From the NCBI GenBank assembly GCA_022497145.1, contig MU385855.1, forward strand, positions 558,001 to 622,000: a DNA stretch of 64,000 nucleotides, written 5' to 3'. Made by a program: the position numbers and the translations under genes. Position 1 is the first letter of the stretch. Each line of letters starts with the position of its first letter. This DNA comes from Rostrohypoxylon terebratum. Lineage: Eukaryota; Ascomycota; Sordariomycetes; Xylariales; Hypoxylaceae. Under the pieces are notes generated by a model, which ran no database searches, had not been told where the DNA came from, and saw only the letters and a program-made list of their open reading frames with translations. Positions 1-12,540 of the stretch are shown here, one piece after another.

Positions 1-1363
1 CGCTCAGCGCTGCTGTCCGAGTCCCTGGCACGTTGACCAAGACTTAGCCTTCTCTTCATCCTCAAATTGCATGCGGAGAGGGCACATATGGCATGTTGTA
101 GGCTTCGACTACCAGACGCTAGCCGTAGGATGTGGTCTCGGAATGGATTGTTCGGGCCATCCACCAAAACCATCGAGGGGCACATGATATTCTCGTAGTA
201 GTCCATGAAGAAGGGCATCTTAGCAATGAGATCAGGGCTAACCTGAATCGGCTGGCTCTCGTATGGGAGAGACAGGGCGGCCGCAGCGGCGTCCACGGGG
301 TGAGGCGTTACATCATCATCTCTTGATATCGAAGAGGTCCAGTGTGAACCATGTGCGGAATGCGGGCTGGTGCCGTATGACTCCATCTCAGGGACGCCTG
401 CAAGGAGCTGTCAGTGATCCGAGGCATGGCATTTCGGAACGCTTGATCCTTACTCAGAGTATCGTTGTCCGCGACGAGTCTATGGGCCATCTGCGGCTCG
501 AAGGAGTCATGGTGAGAGCTGAGGCTCGAGCTCGGCTCCGATGGGGCATAGACTAGGCTAGGGCACGAAGTTGGCGCTCGTTGATCGATCAAAATCGCAC
601 CGGCGGGACTTTGAGGTGCGGGCGAGTTATGGCCCGTGTAGTTTTCATACATGAGAGTCGGGCTGTGTACGTAGGGGATCTCCTCCCTAGTATAAGCATG
701 CCCTATAGGTGATAAGGTATAGTCGACATCGTGCAGCGAGTCCACCGATGATGATAACGAATCACCCATTATGGGAAAATGGCCCATCGAGGAGTTAAAC
801 TTCTGATATCTTGACTGTTCACTGGCGCTCACGCCACCGCCATACGTCGGAAGACCTCCCCAAGCTCTTTGGGGAGCTGGCGTCGGTTCGCCGTGCGGGA
901 ACCTTGAGTACGCAGGATATGCCCCATATGGTGTTGAAGGGACGGAAGTGGTGTGGTCTCCGTTAATATCGACATCGCCTCGGCGAGTTCTGTGCTGCCC
1001 CTCTTCGCGGTCGTTCCACTGAGTTGAGGTTGTCGCAGAACTTGTTGCTCGGGCCCGGCTCGCGGCCTTCTTCCCAATAGGCGCAACTGGTGGCGCTTTT
1101 GCTATAGGCAGCGAGAGACCCCTCAATTTGCCCCGACTCGCCACACCCACTCCCCAGGTCAGTTGAGTCTTGTAGCCGGAGCATTCGTTCCCAATTTCGA
1201 GACATTGCGAGCAGTAAGGCCGCCGCCTATCGCACTTGGTGTTCCTCTTGATGCAGGTGAAGCAGTCATCGGCAGCTCCTCCGGCAGGGGCTCGTCTCCG
1301 GCGCTTGCGAGCGGCCTGGGCGTCCTTGGACGAATTAGACTGCGGTGGAAGTGAGACTGTCAT
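1..1363 (-). CDS. Zn(II)2Cys6 transcription factor with Fungal_trans_2 domain, 3' part cut by window edge
   Basis: This is a fungal binuclear zinc cluster regulator that should act in the nucleus. The start at 1363 gives a basic N-terminus followed by CFTCIKRNTKC and CSQCLEIGNEC (about residues 34-61), a complete six-cysteine cluster. A long Ser/Pro/Tyr-rich linker follows. The first exon frame stops near 308, but an intron at 398-453 (donor GTAAGG, branch ACTGAC, acceptor TTGCAG, 56 bp) joins it to a second frame open to position 1. That frame contains YYENIMCPSMVLVDGP and LQHAICALSACN, typical of the Fungal_trans_2 domain start. Exons are therefore 454-1363 and 1-397 (incomplete). The target pathway cannot be inferred from the sequence. 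The assembly gap lies about 1 kb upstream in the likely promoter. Class certain, exact identity unknown. Confidence 0.9.
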
Positions 1364-2247
1364 GTTAGGCTAGGCACTATATCGTATGAAAGATCTTATG
1401 TCGTTCTTAGCACATAAGGCAATTCGGGACGACAACGGTCTCGACTCCGGTCTCGACGCAGTATAGAATCTCTTGTCTTTCAAGGAAGGGGAGGTTGAGT
1501 GGCGTGGGTAAATTGACGTTAATATGGAAAAGATGGACCGTCCAAGCAAGAGGCTATATAAACTGCATGGGAAAAGGTAGACGAGATCGATGGGGGTGGA
1601 ACGAATGGGACGACCAGATATAAGATGCGATGCGGTCTCTATATGAATGAGCACACTACCACACCCAGTCGTGATCCCCACCCGCCCTAGGTCGGTACGG
1701 GAGAGGTACAAGCTCACCCTCCATGCTCGACCACCCCTTGTCTAGGGAGGCGATAATACTATGTACATATGCATGTAGCAGTCGCAGAGTAGCCAAACCA
1801 AACCGCAGACGAGAGAGCATGGGTAGACCCGACCTGGGTGTAGTTTGGGGGTGCCACCAAGAAGCAGCAGAGAAGAACGTTGAAAGGTTGGACGTGAAAT
1901 GACGGGGAATCTACCTTTGACCCTATGCTACATAGGTCAAGATGGGTGCGAGATCGAAGGGAACGAATGAGCACTTCGACATGGAAGTGGGTCGCCTACT
2001 TTCAAGATCAGCGGGATATAACTACATAGTACAAGCAGGTAATAGAGGGGACGCTAGAGGAGAGAACGGCGACAGGGGGCCAGGGTAGCCCCTGTAGGCT
2101 TGAGATGCATGCAGAACGGGGGTGAGGGAACATCGTGGCAGGTACTTTGTAGTTGTTGCGATTTGAAAGAGACTACTGTAGGAACAAGGGTCAAGACCGA
2201 ACGGCGAGTCCTAACGATATCAGGCTTAGCAGACATTTAGCGAGTCT
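1364..2247. other. Upstream region of the Zn2Cys6 gene
   Basis: No protein-coding signal was recognised. The small ORFs here lack conserved motifs. The position suggests 5' leader and promoter of the minus-strand transcription factor. Confidence 0.5.
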
Positions 2248-2378
2248 GGGGGGGGGGGGGGGGGGGGGGGTTGTGGGGGCCCCGGCGTTAAAACCCAACC
2301 CACATAGGATAACCCCCGCACACACACCCACAAAAAAAGACCCACAACCCCACGGGCAGAAATANNNNNNNNNNCCCG

Positions 2379-2439
<61 letters not shown>
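2248..2439. other. Assembly gap (10 N) with poly-G left flank and poly-C right flank
   Basis: There are 23 G at 2248-2270, about 94 bases of low-complexity sequence, 10 N at 2365-2374, then 3 C, one G and 61 C up to 2439. Poly-G on the left and poly-C on the right is what read ends that fade to G would give when converging on an unsequenced segment. The true size and content of the gap are unknown. A real G-rich tract that blocked sequencing is the alternative. Confidence 0.9.
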
Positions 2440-2440
<1 letters not shown>

Positions 2441-2483
2441 AGAGGTGCCCTGCCGTATATTCCCTACCTCCTTTCGTATCGCC

Positions 2484-2505
2484 CTCTCTCTCTCTCTCTC
2501 TCTCT
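2484..2505. repeat. (CT)11 microsatellite
   Basis: Eleven CT units lie just right of the poly-C gap flank. Confidence 0.9.
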
Positions 2506-3850
2506 ATGCGACGAACCCTTCGGATGAAAGATATCGAGGTTCTCAGAAGCGCTAGAGGGAGGACGATAAAAAATTGTGTGAAAGCGAAAAATCAAATACG
2601 TGGGTATTCTACAGTGGAGAGGAGGGATCATCAGCTCGGCTAGTGAAGGGCTTCCCGTCTACATAGCGCCATCTGCAGCAATGGATGAGGACGAGAGTGG
2701 CTGAAAGCGTGCATACAGCACTTCGCTGCTTGTGTTACTGAGCAGTACAGGGAGCTGGAAAAAAGTATCGATTGGAAAAGTCAACCTCGGTAGGCCTGCG
2801 GGATGACCTACGGAATAGGTTCATTGGTATTAGGTATTAGGTATCGAGTATCGAGTCTCGAGTGGGATGCGGATGAGAAACCAGGAACGAGCACAGCTTT
2901 GCTTAGCCCGTTAGCACGGAAATGCGCGAGATGCTGTAAACAGCATCGTTCGATTTTGTCGAGTTTGGTTCTTGGCTTATGGGCTAATTTTCCCACATTT
3001 CCCATCTCTGTCAAGCCAAGCGGGCCGTCGAATCCTAACCTTAGAAACTCTTGGTAAGTTGAGGTTATTATTAGTTTTGTAAGTGCTATAAGTTTGATAG
3101 AAGGGGTAATGTGCCGCTTAGTTGTGCATACAAGTGATACACATACAAGAGATTACAATAGACTTAAGATTCCAACACCATGGTCCGATGCGTGCAAGTA
3201 TCATCAGTGAGGGATAACGTTACAAGTGCTGCTTCATGGTGCCTCGGCGCCTTAGAGTGTATTGTACAATACCTAGTTACGGTAATGCCGTGCAGTTTGT
3301 GCTAACATTAGATTTTAGAAATCCCTAATCCCTAATACCTAGTTGTAGCGGAAGGATTTTCGATCGGTGCCTTTTTACCCCCCATTTATCTCTTTTCCCT
3401 TCCCATAATTCCTCATCCATAATGCCCATAATGCCCATAAAAAAAAGACGCTGTGATCAGGAGATGGTCCCTCTCCCAGCGTTATCAACGTAGTAACACC
3501 TGATAGACCAGGGCACCACCGTACAAAGTACATCAACGATGCTTCCGCTCTCCGGGACTTTAATTACGTAGGTGGACATGTACCGTGCGACTTATCATAT
3601 TATCGATTTACTGTATTAGATCGATCATCCCTGGAAGGCGAATGCCAGTATCCTGACCGAGGATTTTCAAGATGTACCTCCGTGACAGGATCCATGGATT
3701 TGATTTTGAGGCGGGGAGTTAGTTTCAGGCGGCGCGCGAAGCCACTATGAGTTTAAAGGTGCTTAGAGGTCAGGTTGACATCCATAGCTCCATAGCTCCA
3801 TAGCGCAGAGGCCGTGGGCTCCGTGGGACACACGATCCACCGCATACCTA

Positions 3851-3863
3851 CCTAGGTCCTAGG
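3851..3863. repeat. CCTAGGTCCTAGG dispersed palindromic repeat
   Basis: One of seven loci in the window with CCTAGG-W-CCTAGG (W is A or T). The motif is a spaced repeat of the CCTAGG palindrome, and its reverse complement is the A form. The other loci are near 4391, 7569, 10326, 10969, 27886 and 33497. Confidence 0.85.
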
Positions 3864-4390
3864 TACCCTTCCCACTTTGTTCTCATTACTCTCATTACCC
3901 TTACAGCACCTGTACCCAACCTCCGTCACGCCGGATTTCTGAATTTGCCGTTCTCCAAGTCCACTGCAGGTCAGGTCAGTGCAAGTCACCTGCTACTAGT
4001 ACTATATCTCCGCATGCCTGTATTATGTTGGATTTCCCGGCCATATTTCAGAAATCAGCGACCCTCCTCAACTCCGTGGTTGGACGGAGATCGCAAATCA
4101 GAATGAATGTCTTCATTTCACCACAATACAGTCCGCAACACCTGGACACGGTTTCTTACAATTCCATTCTACAAATGCGTTCCGACTGGTTATCTCAAAT
4201 TTCTTCTCACTGTTTCTGATACGCCAGATCATGGCCAACAAGCTTTGCAAGTCTTGGCGTGCTCATACTTGCCATAATTGCTTACTGTATGTAACCCATA
4301 GAAATGGGCGAGGTATGGGCGAGGTAATGTGACGACTCCAATTCTCTCTCAGTAATTCAAAGCTGCCCAGGCTGCCAGGTATCCTAGATT

Positions 4391-4410
4391 CCTAGGACCT
4401 AGGTCCTAGG
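4391..4410. repeat. Triple CCTAGG palindromic repeat
   Basis: Three CCTAGG units separated by A and T spacers, a longer form of the dispersed repeat. Confidence 0.85.
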
Positions 4411-7101
4411 TATGTATCCTATGAGACACCCTGTCTCGGATGACGATGTTTAGAGCCCTATTACCAAGCAGCTTTATTGCTTTTATTACCTAACATTTAA
4501 CCAAGTAATTGATGATCTGCCGGGGTCCCACTCTTCGATCGCATACCTCAAAAGTGCCGCAGGGAATAGGGCAAGTAAACTCTCTAATCCGGGGACTAGT
4601 ATCACTGCGTAACAGAGCATCTATGTTACTATGTTACGCTTGTAACGTAAAGTCGCCTCGCCTTGCCTTATACCACACAACCCCTTTCTTAGGTAGTACG
4701 GTACCTATGATACCTACTAGCCTACATAGCGTCCATATAGATAAGTTGATCTCGAAGTAACGGATAATCAAGGAGCACGTTGATGCAAAAAACAATTTTG
4801 CCTATGCTGCCTACGGCGAACAAGCAGGCAACCGGAAACCAGACGAAACCATTATGTGGATTGCTCTGCAGTTGGGCAGGATGGAAATCGAGCATTAAAC
4901 GAACAAACCAGGCAGTTTATTACTGTGACAAGTGGCCCCCCTCCTCGCTTATAGCCGCCCCTTGGTTTGGTGTTTTTTTTTTGTCAACTCTACCGGCCTA
5001 CAGAGAACCGCGCAGTAAGTAGGTAGGTATGTATGTACATAGGGTGGGATTACCGATCGAAATCTGAGGCCTTTTCTTCGTAAGACATATCCTAAATTTT
5101 TCAAACAGTGGAAGATGTCATTTGGGTAAAGAATGTCTAGTAATTACCTCTTGACTTTCAGCTGACCTCTCAAGTGGGTTCATTATTGCGTGTGAGCACG
5201 GCTTTACTATAACCGTGTTTGCTCTTTAATTTATGAGATAGCCCTAGGAGGATTTAGATTGGTTGTCGGGGCAAGATAACTCTTATTGAAGTCGGACTAA
5301 AGGTAAGGCTGCGGCGCTACTGCATATGATAGGTAACTGACCGCGTCGGACATCATCATGTGTAAGCTATAATATTAATCCGAGGTGTGAAGTTCATTTT
5401 CACGTAAACCCAGATGAATGGCCGAAAATTAATCAAATATAGTAGGCTACGTGCAACCCATAGGACCTAGGTACAGGATGACGAGAGACAGTGCAAGCCT
5501 TCAAGTGCTAGGCTCAACACTGGACTCAACAATGTGGTTGTAATTATATTATGGGTCTATACTTAGTCGTTCTCGTACCACAAAACTATACCAGGACCTT
5601 ATCGTATTCAGGATGTTCGCCATAGTAGACAATCATCACGAGATACCCGGTGCTCGAGTGTCCGGGGATGAAATACACGAACGACATTCCACATGGATAG
5701 TAGGCAGGTAGGTACACACTGCCATCTCGATGTGGCCTCGAGCTCTCCGAGGTGCATCGCACGGTTGGAGACGAATCTATCAGGAAGACCGAGAAGCTAA
5801 GGGCTACCAATCTGACCTCGTCACGCAATAGGAAGTATGAAGCCAAGAAGTCTAAGGTCATGTCTCCAAGAATGTGCCTGCTTCTCGAGGTTATTAATCG
5901 TCGCGTTCTCCCAGTCGGTATACATGGCTATGCGGATACTACAGTCTACGGTAGCTACGGTAGCAACGTGAGCGGGAATTGACCATTATACGCGATTGGA
6001 TGGTTTACCTACTTCTACATGTCAATGTACCTATCTAGAGATGGGGAACTTTAACCTAGTAGTAACTACCTACCTACATTACCTCCTAGACATACATACT
6101 CCTACACCTACATCTGCGGGTTGTGCTTGGGCTGGTTAGCCTGGAAGTTAAGCTATTGGCCGTCTACTATGACTTGGTGGACCGTGTAACGGCGACCAAT
6201 CAGTAATGGTCTAAGACGACGCCGAGACTCAGGAGACATGGGTCTCTCTACCACCGTCTCCTGCTTCTACTGTTTCCATCGAGCTTCTATCGTTATCTCG
6301 AACCCCCCGCCATTTTGTTCTTTGCAGCTCCCCCTTTCGGACCGCACCGAATTGATTTCTGTTGAGAGAACAACATTTTGCAGGCGACTATCTGGACACC
6401 AATGCACACGTCACTAGATTGATGTCGAACATGTCGAACATGGGAAAGGGTGAGGTTGGCGTTACTGTATTCGATATGTAACATACGATCGCATCCCGAA
6501 AGAATCATTGATCGTCATCGCGCTACGTTTGCGTCGCCCTTCTATGAACCGTTCTCGCGCGCTTCTAGAGTCTCCAGAGTCCAGCCAGAGATTTGGGAAA
6601 TTCAGGGCAGTGAGGGATACCCCTCCAATGATCCAATGATGAGAGACAGGGGGTATGATCTTCAAGATCCCTGGAATACATGCCTGCTCTCACTACCTTA
6701 CCTAGTGCCTAGGTATATACGGGGTGGTTTTGGTTTGTTTGTTTCTCGAACTAGGTATCATTCCCAGGGCCAAGCAAAGGAAAACAACGTATTAGGATAT
6801 ATTTTTTCATCTATAGAAATCTGACCTTGCGATCCGATGTCAAAAGTGCGCAATCTGGCAATCTGCTTCATCACGAGCTTACTGTGGACATGTTTGCGCC
6901 TTTCTACCAACTCCCTGGCATGTACATAACGTACGCTAGAGTATGTAACGACCTGAAGGAGACTGCATCTTGCCCCACGGATGATGCTAGTGCAATCGTG
7001 TTTGGCATAAGACATCAATTGATCTATTACCTACCCATTACTTTAGTTACTTTAGCTTGCTTATCAGTTACACATACGAAACTTCGATTCTCCGACGTCG
7101 T

Positions 7102-7139
7102 GGATGGTGGATGGTGGATGGTGGATGGTGGATGGTTGG
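7102..7139. repeat. Heptamer minisatellite (GGATGGT)n
   Basis: About five tandem GGATGGT units in the gene-poor tract. The heptamer period shifts the reading frame at each unit, which argues against a coding role. Confidence 0.85.
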
Positions 7140-7568
7140 AGACGGTTGTCCTCATGCCGAGCTGTTCCATTCCGAACCTCATTGGCACAGAAAATGACAT
7201 GCCGTCCCAGATCAAGTCCCTAACTGACCCAGATCCGTAACCCCCGATAAGTCGACGATCATGTGGTGTACAGAGTATATCATATTTTGTTAGATTTTCT
7301 ATAACATTTGAATATGAAAGATAGCTACCTACATATGTAAATACTTACTAAGGTACTTTAACATAATAGTACTTAGAGTCTTAGACCCATATAGCCATAG
7401 CCGTACATGCAGCTGAACTCCTCGCGTAGTAGAGACTCCCCTCCAAGGTTACTACTGCAAACCTTGATTCGAGTTGAAATACTACCCGAAAGCTGGAAAT
7501 AATGGGAATACTAGATCATGGTCAACTAGTCGCTCAGTCCCTTACGTTCCTTACTTACCTACCTAGAA

Positions 7569-7581
7569 CCTAGGACCTAGG
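7569..7581. repeat. CCTAGGACCTAGG dispersed palindromic repeat
   Basis: A-form copy of the dispersed motif, preceded by a degenerate CCTAGAA unit. Confidence 0.85.
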
Positions 7582-8832
7582 TACATGGTATTTAGCCTCT
7601 ACCCTTACCCTGATACATGGGGTACAATCCTCAAGCACATGTAAAATGATGCAGAGTGATGTAAAATAGGTACCTACCTACCTACCTAGATCCTATACAC
7701 CTTGGAAATTATGGAAATTATAGTATAAGCATACCCACATGTTTACCAAAACGACGGTCTCTAGTATAATTTACTAATCAGATGTTCGAGATGTATCGAT
7801 TCCGAGGTCCTAACTGCCATCGCCCACCTGGGGCATGGCTCCATCCATCAAGAAGCTTCGTTAAGCCTTCTTCTCTTTTTCTTCCTCATCTCGGTACTGC
7901 GCAACACTACGCTACGACGGACGCGATGGCAATGCCAAGACAGACCGTTGCACAATTGGCACCAAGTTCTGCCGACGTAGATGACAATTCACACTGATGA
8001 GTCTTGGCGGACCTCTGTACTCCGTGTCCGCTTCGCTGAGGGACGATTTCGATGCAGGTCAAGGAACACTTAAGCATCCCCTAATGACCTGTAAGCGTTT
8101 CTTCAAGGCACTGCAACCAGCAGAGCAGAATGCTGCATGCAGTGTGACTTCGACATACTACAACTAAACTTCTCGAAGCCTTCCAATTCGGGGTCTGTTC
8201 GCCGTGAAATCGACCATTCGACCAAAGCGATCTACTCATTTTCCTTTCCTTCTCCTTACATACCTACTTCCACCACCTCCACTGCTTCTATTGTTTCTAC
8301 TGCTTCAAGGTTCCACCTCCCCTTCCCCCCCCACCCAAAAGGCGTGATGGTTTCCGAACGCCAGAGAATTTTGTTAGAGACTACCCGCGTAACAAATACC
8401 GTTCTTGAAGTGACATCATCTCTGCCCCTTGGACACAGTTGACTGCTTTTTGGTTCTGGACTTCGTAATGGTGCCTATTGGTGGGCTTATGAGAGACTTT
8501 TTGTTATCACTCTTTTATAACTCGGCACCGAATAGTATCGAACATTATGTCTCCTAGGTGCGACGGCGGCAGTTCCAAATCCAGATGCTCATTCGTCTAA
8601 GCTTTTAGATTATCATATGGTACCTACATAGCTTATGCGAGAAGGGCGGGATCTATGACTGACAGAGACTGACAGGTAAATGCATGTGCTCAGGAGTCAG
8701 AAAGTCAGGAGTCAGGAGTCAGTAGTACAGTCAGTGCAGTTAGTTCAGTCCCTTATTTGAGGGTGTCTAACTGGTTTAGATGTTCGGTCTGTCAGCTAGC
8801 CACCTGCAATATCAATATTCCCTTATCTTATG

Positions 8833-8884
8833 TACATCGCACATCGTACATCGTACATCGCACATCGCACATCGCACATCGCAC
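8833..8884. repeat. Heptamer minisatellite (ACATCGY)n
   Basis: About seven tandem ACATCGC/ACATCGT units. A cluster of GTCAG/GGAGTCA direct repeats lies about 100 bp to the left (8697-8750), so this is a locally repeat-prone patch. Confidence 0.85.
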
Positions 8885-10325
8885 AGTCGAGCCGAATTGA
8901 GCTGACTTGAGCTTGTGCTTATCTTATTGGTTACCATCTCTGGAAATAATGATATTATTGAAATTCGCAAGGAGAAACGATTTAAGAGACTCGAGCGGGG
9001 AGAACTTACCTACTACTAGTAGAGCCCTGAAGGTTGGAGGTTGGAGCTTGTTTAGACTAGTGTACCTGACCTACCTAGCGTAGGTACCTACTTCTATTTA
9101 GTATTGAGCTGGACTCCTAAAGGACTCAGGGCTGCTTTAGAGCCTACCTAGAAGCCCTAGAGTCTTGCCTAAAAGCTTCCAAGTGGCCTAAAGATTTAAG
9201 CTAGGCGCTAGAAGGACCGAGGAACCTGCACAGAATGACACTAAACGCTATCTGGCTTAACCGGCAGGAACCTTAACCCTACGACTTTTTTTAAAGTAAG
9301 GACACCAAAGTCGAAGCTAGCGGATGCGAGCCCACCTTTACACAACTTGTACGCAGTACGGATTTGTGCAAGTTAAGGAAGACCCTGCTAATGCAAACTA
9401 CTTTAGGTTAATTGGTGTAACTGCTATTATCTGCCATCTGGTAACTGGGAAGTATCGACTCGGGATGGATCAACCTGCGATATCGATATAGATATGCACT
9501 TTGAGCTTTGAGCTTGGAAGTTGCCAATTCAGCTTGATACTTTTTGGGTAGTTGCCGCCTAGAGTAACTCCCGTCAAAGCGCAGAACCTTAGTCAGAAGT
9601 TAGATCTCAATCTCGTCCCGTTTTCCCTTTTCTCTCTCTTTTCTGCATTTCTACATAGTACAACATCACGAACCAGTTGGATTTGCCCAATTCCATTTTC
9701 TGTCCTTGACCTTTTCAGTCACCGACTGCTACCATTGAGCTACCCTGGCAGCCTAGCTGACCCTGGTCATCCCCCCACATTCTACTTAACTAAATTCCAC
9801 CAGCGGGTTAGCATATGATTGATGCGCGCCATATCCTTACAAAGAAAAGAAACAGAAAAAAAGCCCCGGTCTGCTCTTCGGTTCGTTCAATGGCCGAAAA
9901 TGTCACAGCACAGGTCAAGGTAGACCGGTCCAATCAACACCGATCGAGGGCCTGCCCATGGCCTTGAGGACGCGGGACGGCATAAATCAAAACACCTAAT
10001 TTTATAAGTCTCTCCGACCCGTATCATGTCGGTTGTGGCGAGGAAGAATCGCTGGATGAGAATAAACCGCCTCTCGAATAACGATCGTCTTGGTTAAAAC
10101 TCGGCGGTCGCCAGACACCTAGAAATCACTCTCATCGTCTCGGAGACCGCTTGACCTAGTCTCCAATGACTTAACTTATCGTCCATCAGACGCCTACTAC
10201 ACATACGTATGGGTGTGCATGTTCCAAAGGTCCGGGTCTATGACGGCTAGTTCAGCGCTGGACTAACCACATGGACGGTTGGACCTTACTCTACCCCATC
10301 AACATGACATACCTAGTAGCTAATA

Positions 10326-10338
10326 CCTAGGACCTAGG
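10326..10338. repeat. CCTAGGACCTAGG dispersed palindromic repeat
   Basis: A-form copy of the dispersed motif in the gene-poor tract. Confidence 0.85.
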
Positions 10339-10968
10339 TAGCCTTGGGCACGTACCGGTCCATACATGGATTGTAGTAAGTAACCTTGACCGGATCTCTC
10401 TATCCATGATGGGGGCTGCATATTCGCTGATAAAGAAAAGTATAACAGCCTTTTAGTAACTCGTGAATGTTTATTCCTTGAACCCTAAGGTCAGGTCAGG
10501 ACCCAGGTATTCACACCAAGTTAGGCTCACCGTACCCCGGGCTGCATTCGGAAATTTGAAGGGGTGCCGGGTAGCCGCCGTCTTTTGAGCCGCTGCTGCT
10601 GCTCTACTCTTCGCTGTACATGCTGCATTGGACTTAGGTCTCAGGAATATACACCTTGTGCTGTTACCGTCTTATGACATCTCCTGATCTTGCAAGCATG
10701 CTTGTGCTAGGGTTACTTGAGCTTAAACCCCCTACCCTACTGGTATGTTCTCGTGTTTACCGATACGTTATCTATCAATTTTATACTAGAACTTCGTGTT
10801 GATATATTTAATGTCGTGGCACAATTGCCTAGTGGTTATTGTACCACTTCTCTTAGCTACTTCTCTAACGGCGACAATACCTATTACTAGGTAACGAATG
10901 TGGTGCCCGCCTGGTATTGCGGATGAAAGCCGAGTATTGTACCTAGCAGACGGCGGGCAAGCAACTAA

Positions 10969-10995
10969 CCTAGGTCCTAGGTCCTAGGTCCTAGG
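10969..10995. repeat. Four-unit CCTAGG-T array
   Basis: Four CCTAGG units separated by single T, the longest array of this motif in the window. It suggests the motif can expand in tandem with a 7-bp period. Confidence 0.9.
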
Positions 10996-12540
10996 CCGTT
11001 GTCTCAGTAGCCATTTCTCTTCCCAGGCACCTTTAAACGGCTAGCAACCCTTCCGTCTTGAAGCGTGTTCTCTGATTGGTGGAGATCCAATCATAGTTAA
11101 CACGCAACGTTGCATCTCGTCCGCTCTCCAATCAGATCTATTCTTCAACCCAGCTCCAGCTGCAGCTAGTAGGCGAGTGTGGAGGTATGTTCATGAATAC
11201 CGACTATTACATACAGTACCTGTGCTAACGCATTAAAATCAAGATGTGGCTGTTATGTCAGCTGTGTCTTTTCTTGCAACTAGGAGCTATAGCGTACGCC
11301 TAATATGCCTAGATCCAGTTTACAAGCATTCGCTTCACTCGCGGCACATAAAACCACTACGCCAGGTGAGGAGGATCTAATTCCATACTAGATCAGACGA
11401 ATTTGAGGCTAGAATGTCACCGTCTCATCATCATTCGAAAGCACGATTATGTATTTACGCTTCATCTCATCTAAGAGAATTGGTTGCGTTCCAGATGCGG
11501 CTCGATTCCGCGTCCCTGTCAAGACTCTATTCATAGAACGCCATGGACCCCAGCAGCTAGCATCGGCCCAAATTTCAATCACAGACCATGATGCGCGGAG
11601 TGGGCCAACATAATTCCACCGAGCTCGCGCGAACTGGCATTAAGCGGATAGCAGATCACATACTTCGTACCTATCGTCAACATACATACACATACATACA
11701 CACGTTCATGTAATGTGGTTCGGAAGTCCTGCTGTGTGTCCTTGTCCATCGTCTATTTTATCCCACTTCGATGTGTCAAGGTGGTCAAGGTGCACCGACC
11801 ATCAGGTAAACAGGGAGTCGATCAAGGTCGGGCTTTATAGGTCCATCACCTGATAAAATCCGACTGGTTCGCTGTCATCCTACCATACAAAATGTGGTAT
11901 CAACTCGATCGAGTTGGCCAATCCTACGGCCTTGTCATTGTTTTCTGCATGGTGGCTTGACCTCCCACTCTGCAGGCAGCTTGCTAGTACATATTCTTCC
12001 AATCTTCTCCCTCCGGCGGCTCAGGTGTCAGAATCCGCTGCGCGCAAGTCACGGCTAGCAATAAGCACCTTGTCGCGTGCCGTTTCCCTGTCAAATGAGG
12101 GCGGGTTTTTTCGGGTATTTCTAACGTAGGCAGGACAGTATGTTTCTGAGGCCATGCAGATCTGCGAATATTTGAACGAGCAGGCCACTCCAAGACCGAC
12201 CAGCTCGAGGCAAACGCGGGGGTAGCGCTGTCAAATTGCTGCAAGTGATGATCCCGAACCCAGACGACCAGGGAGGATGCTGTAAGAGCAGAGGTCACGG
12301 CAGATGAAGTACATTGTAGATTTATTGGAGCCCTAGACATTTTTATTTTTATCTTTGTCATCTTGATGATACTACATAGTACCGGCATCACTTTATCGTA
12401 AAATCCGCATGCGCCGTACCCGGTGGTCCACTTCAGGGATTGCAGCAAGACCCGCGATGTTTCGACTAATTGTCTACCTCAGCTACCTTTAGCTACGGTT
12501 TTCGCCTCAAGGGGCGCAAAAGGATCATTAAAGTCATGTC

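Larger units (their letters stand above)
2531..12540. other. Gene-poor intergenic tract, first part
   Basis: About 10 kb without a recognisable gene. ORFs are under about 140 codons, lack family motifs and are not joined by plausible introns. The stretch carries many TAGG/CCTA tetranucleotide runs and CCTAGG palindromes, two heptamer minisatellites and TA-rich patches. No transposase, reverse transcriptase or terminal repeat was seen. It may hold non-coding transcripts or decayed DNA. Confidence 0.6.

Noticed and set aside
2153..2527. 124-codon ORF with a poly-proline run
   Set aside because: It reads through the N gap and the poly-C flank, so it is an artefact of the assembly junction.
11504..11525. 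T-arm-like hairpin with GGCTCGATTCC
   Set aside because: One B-box mismatch and no A box or paired acceptor ends upstream; not a tRNA.
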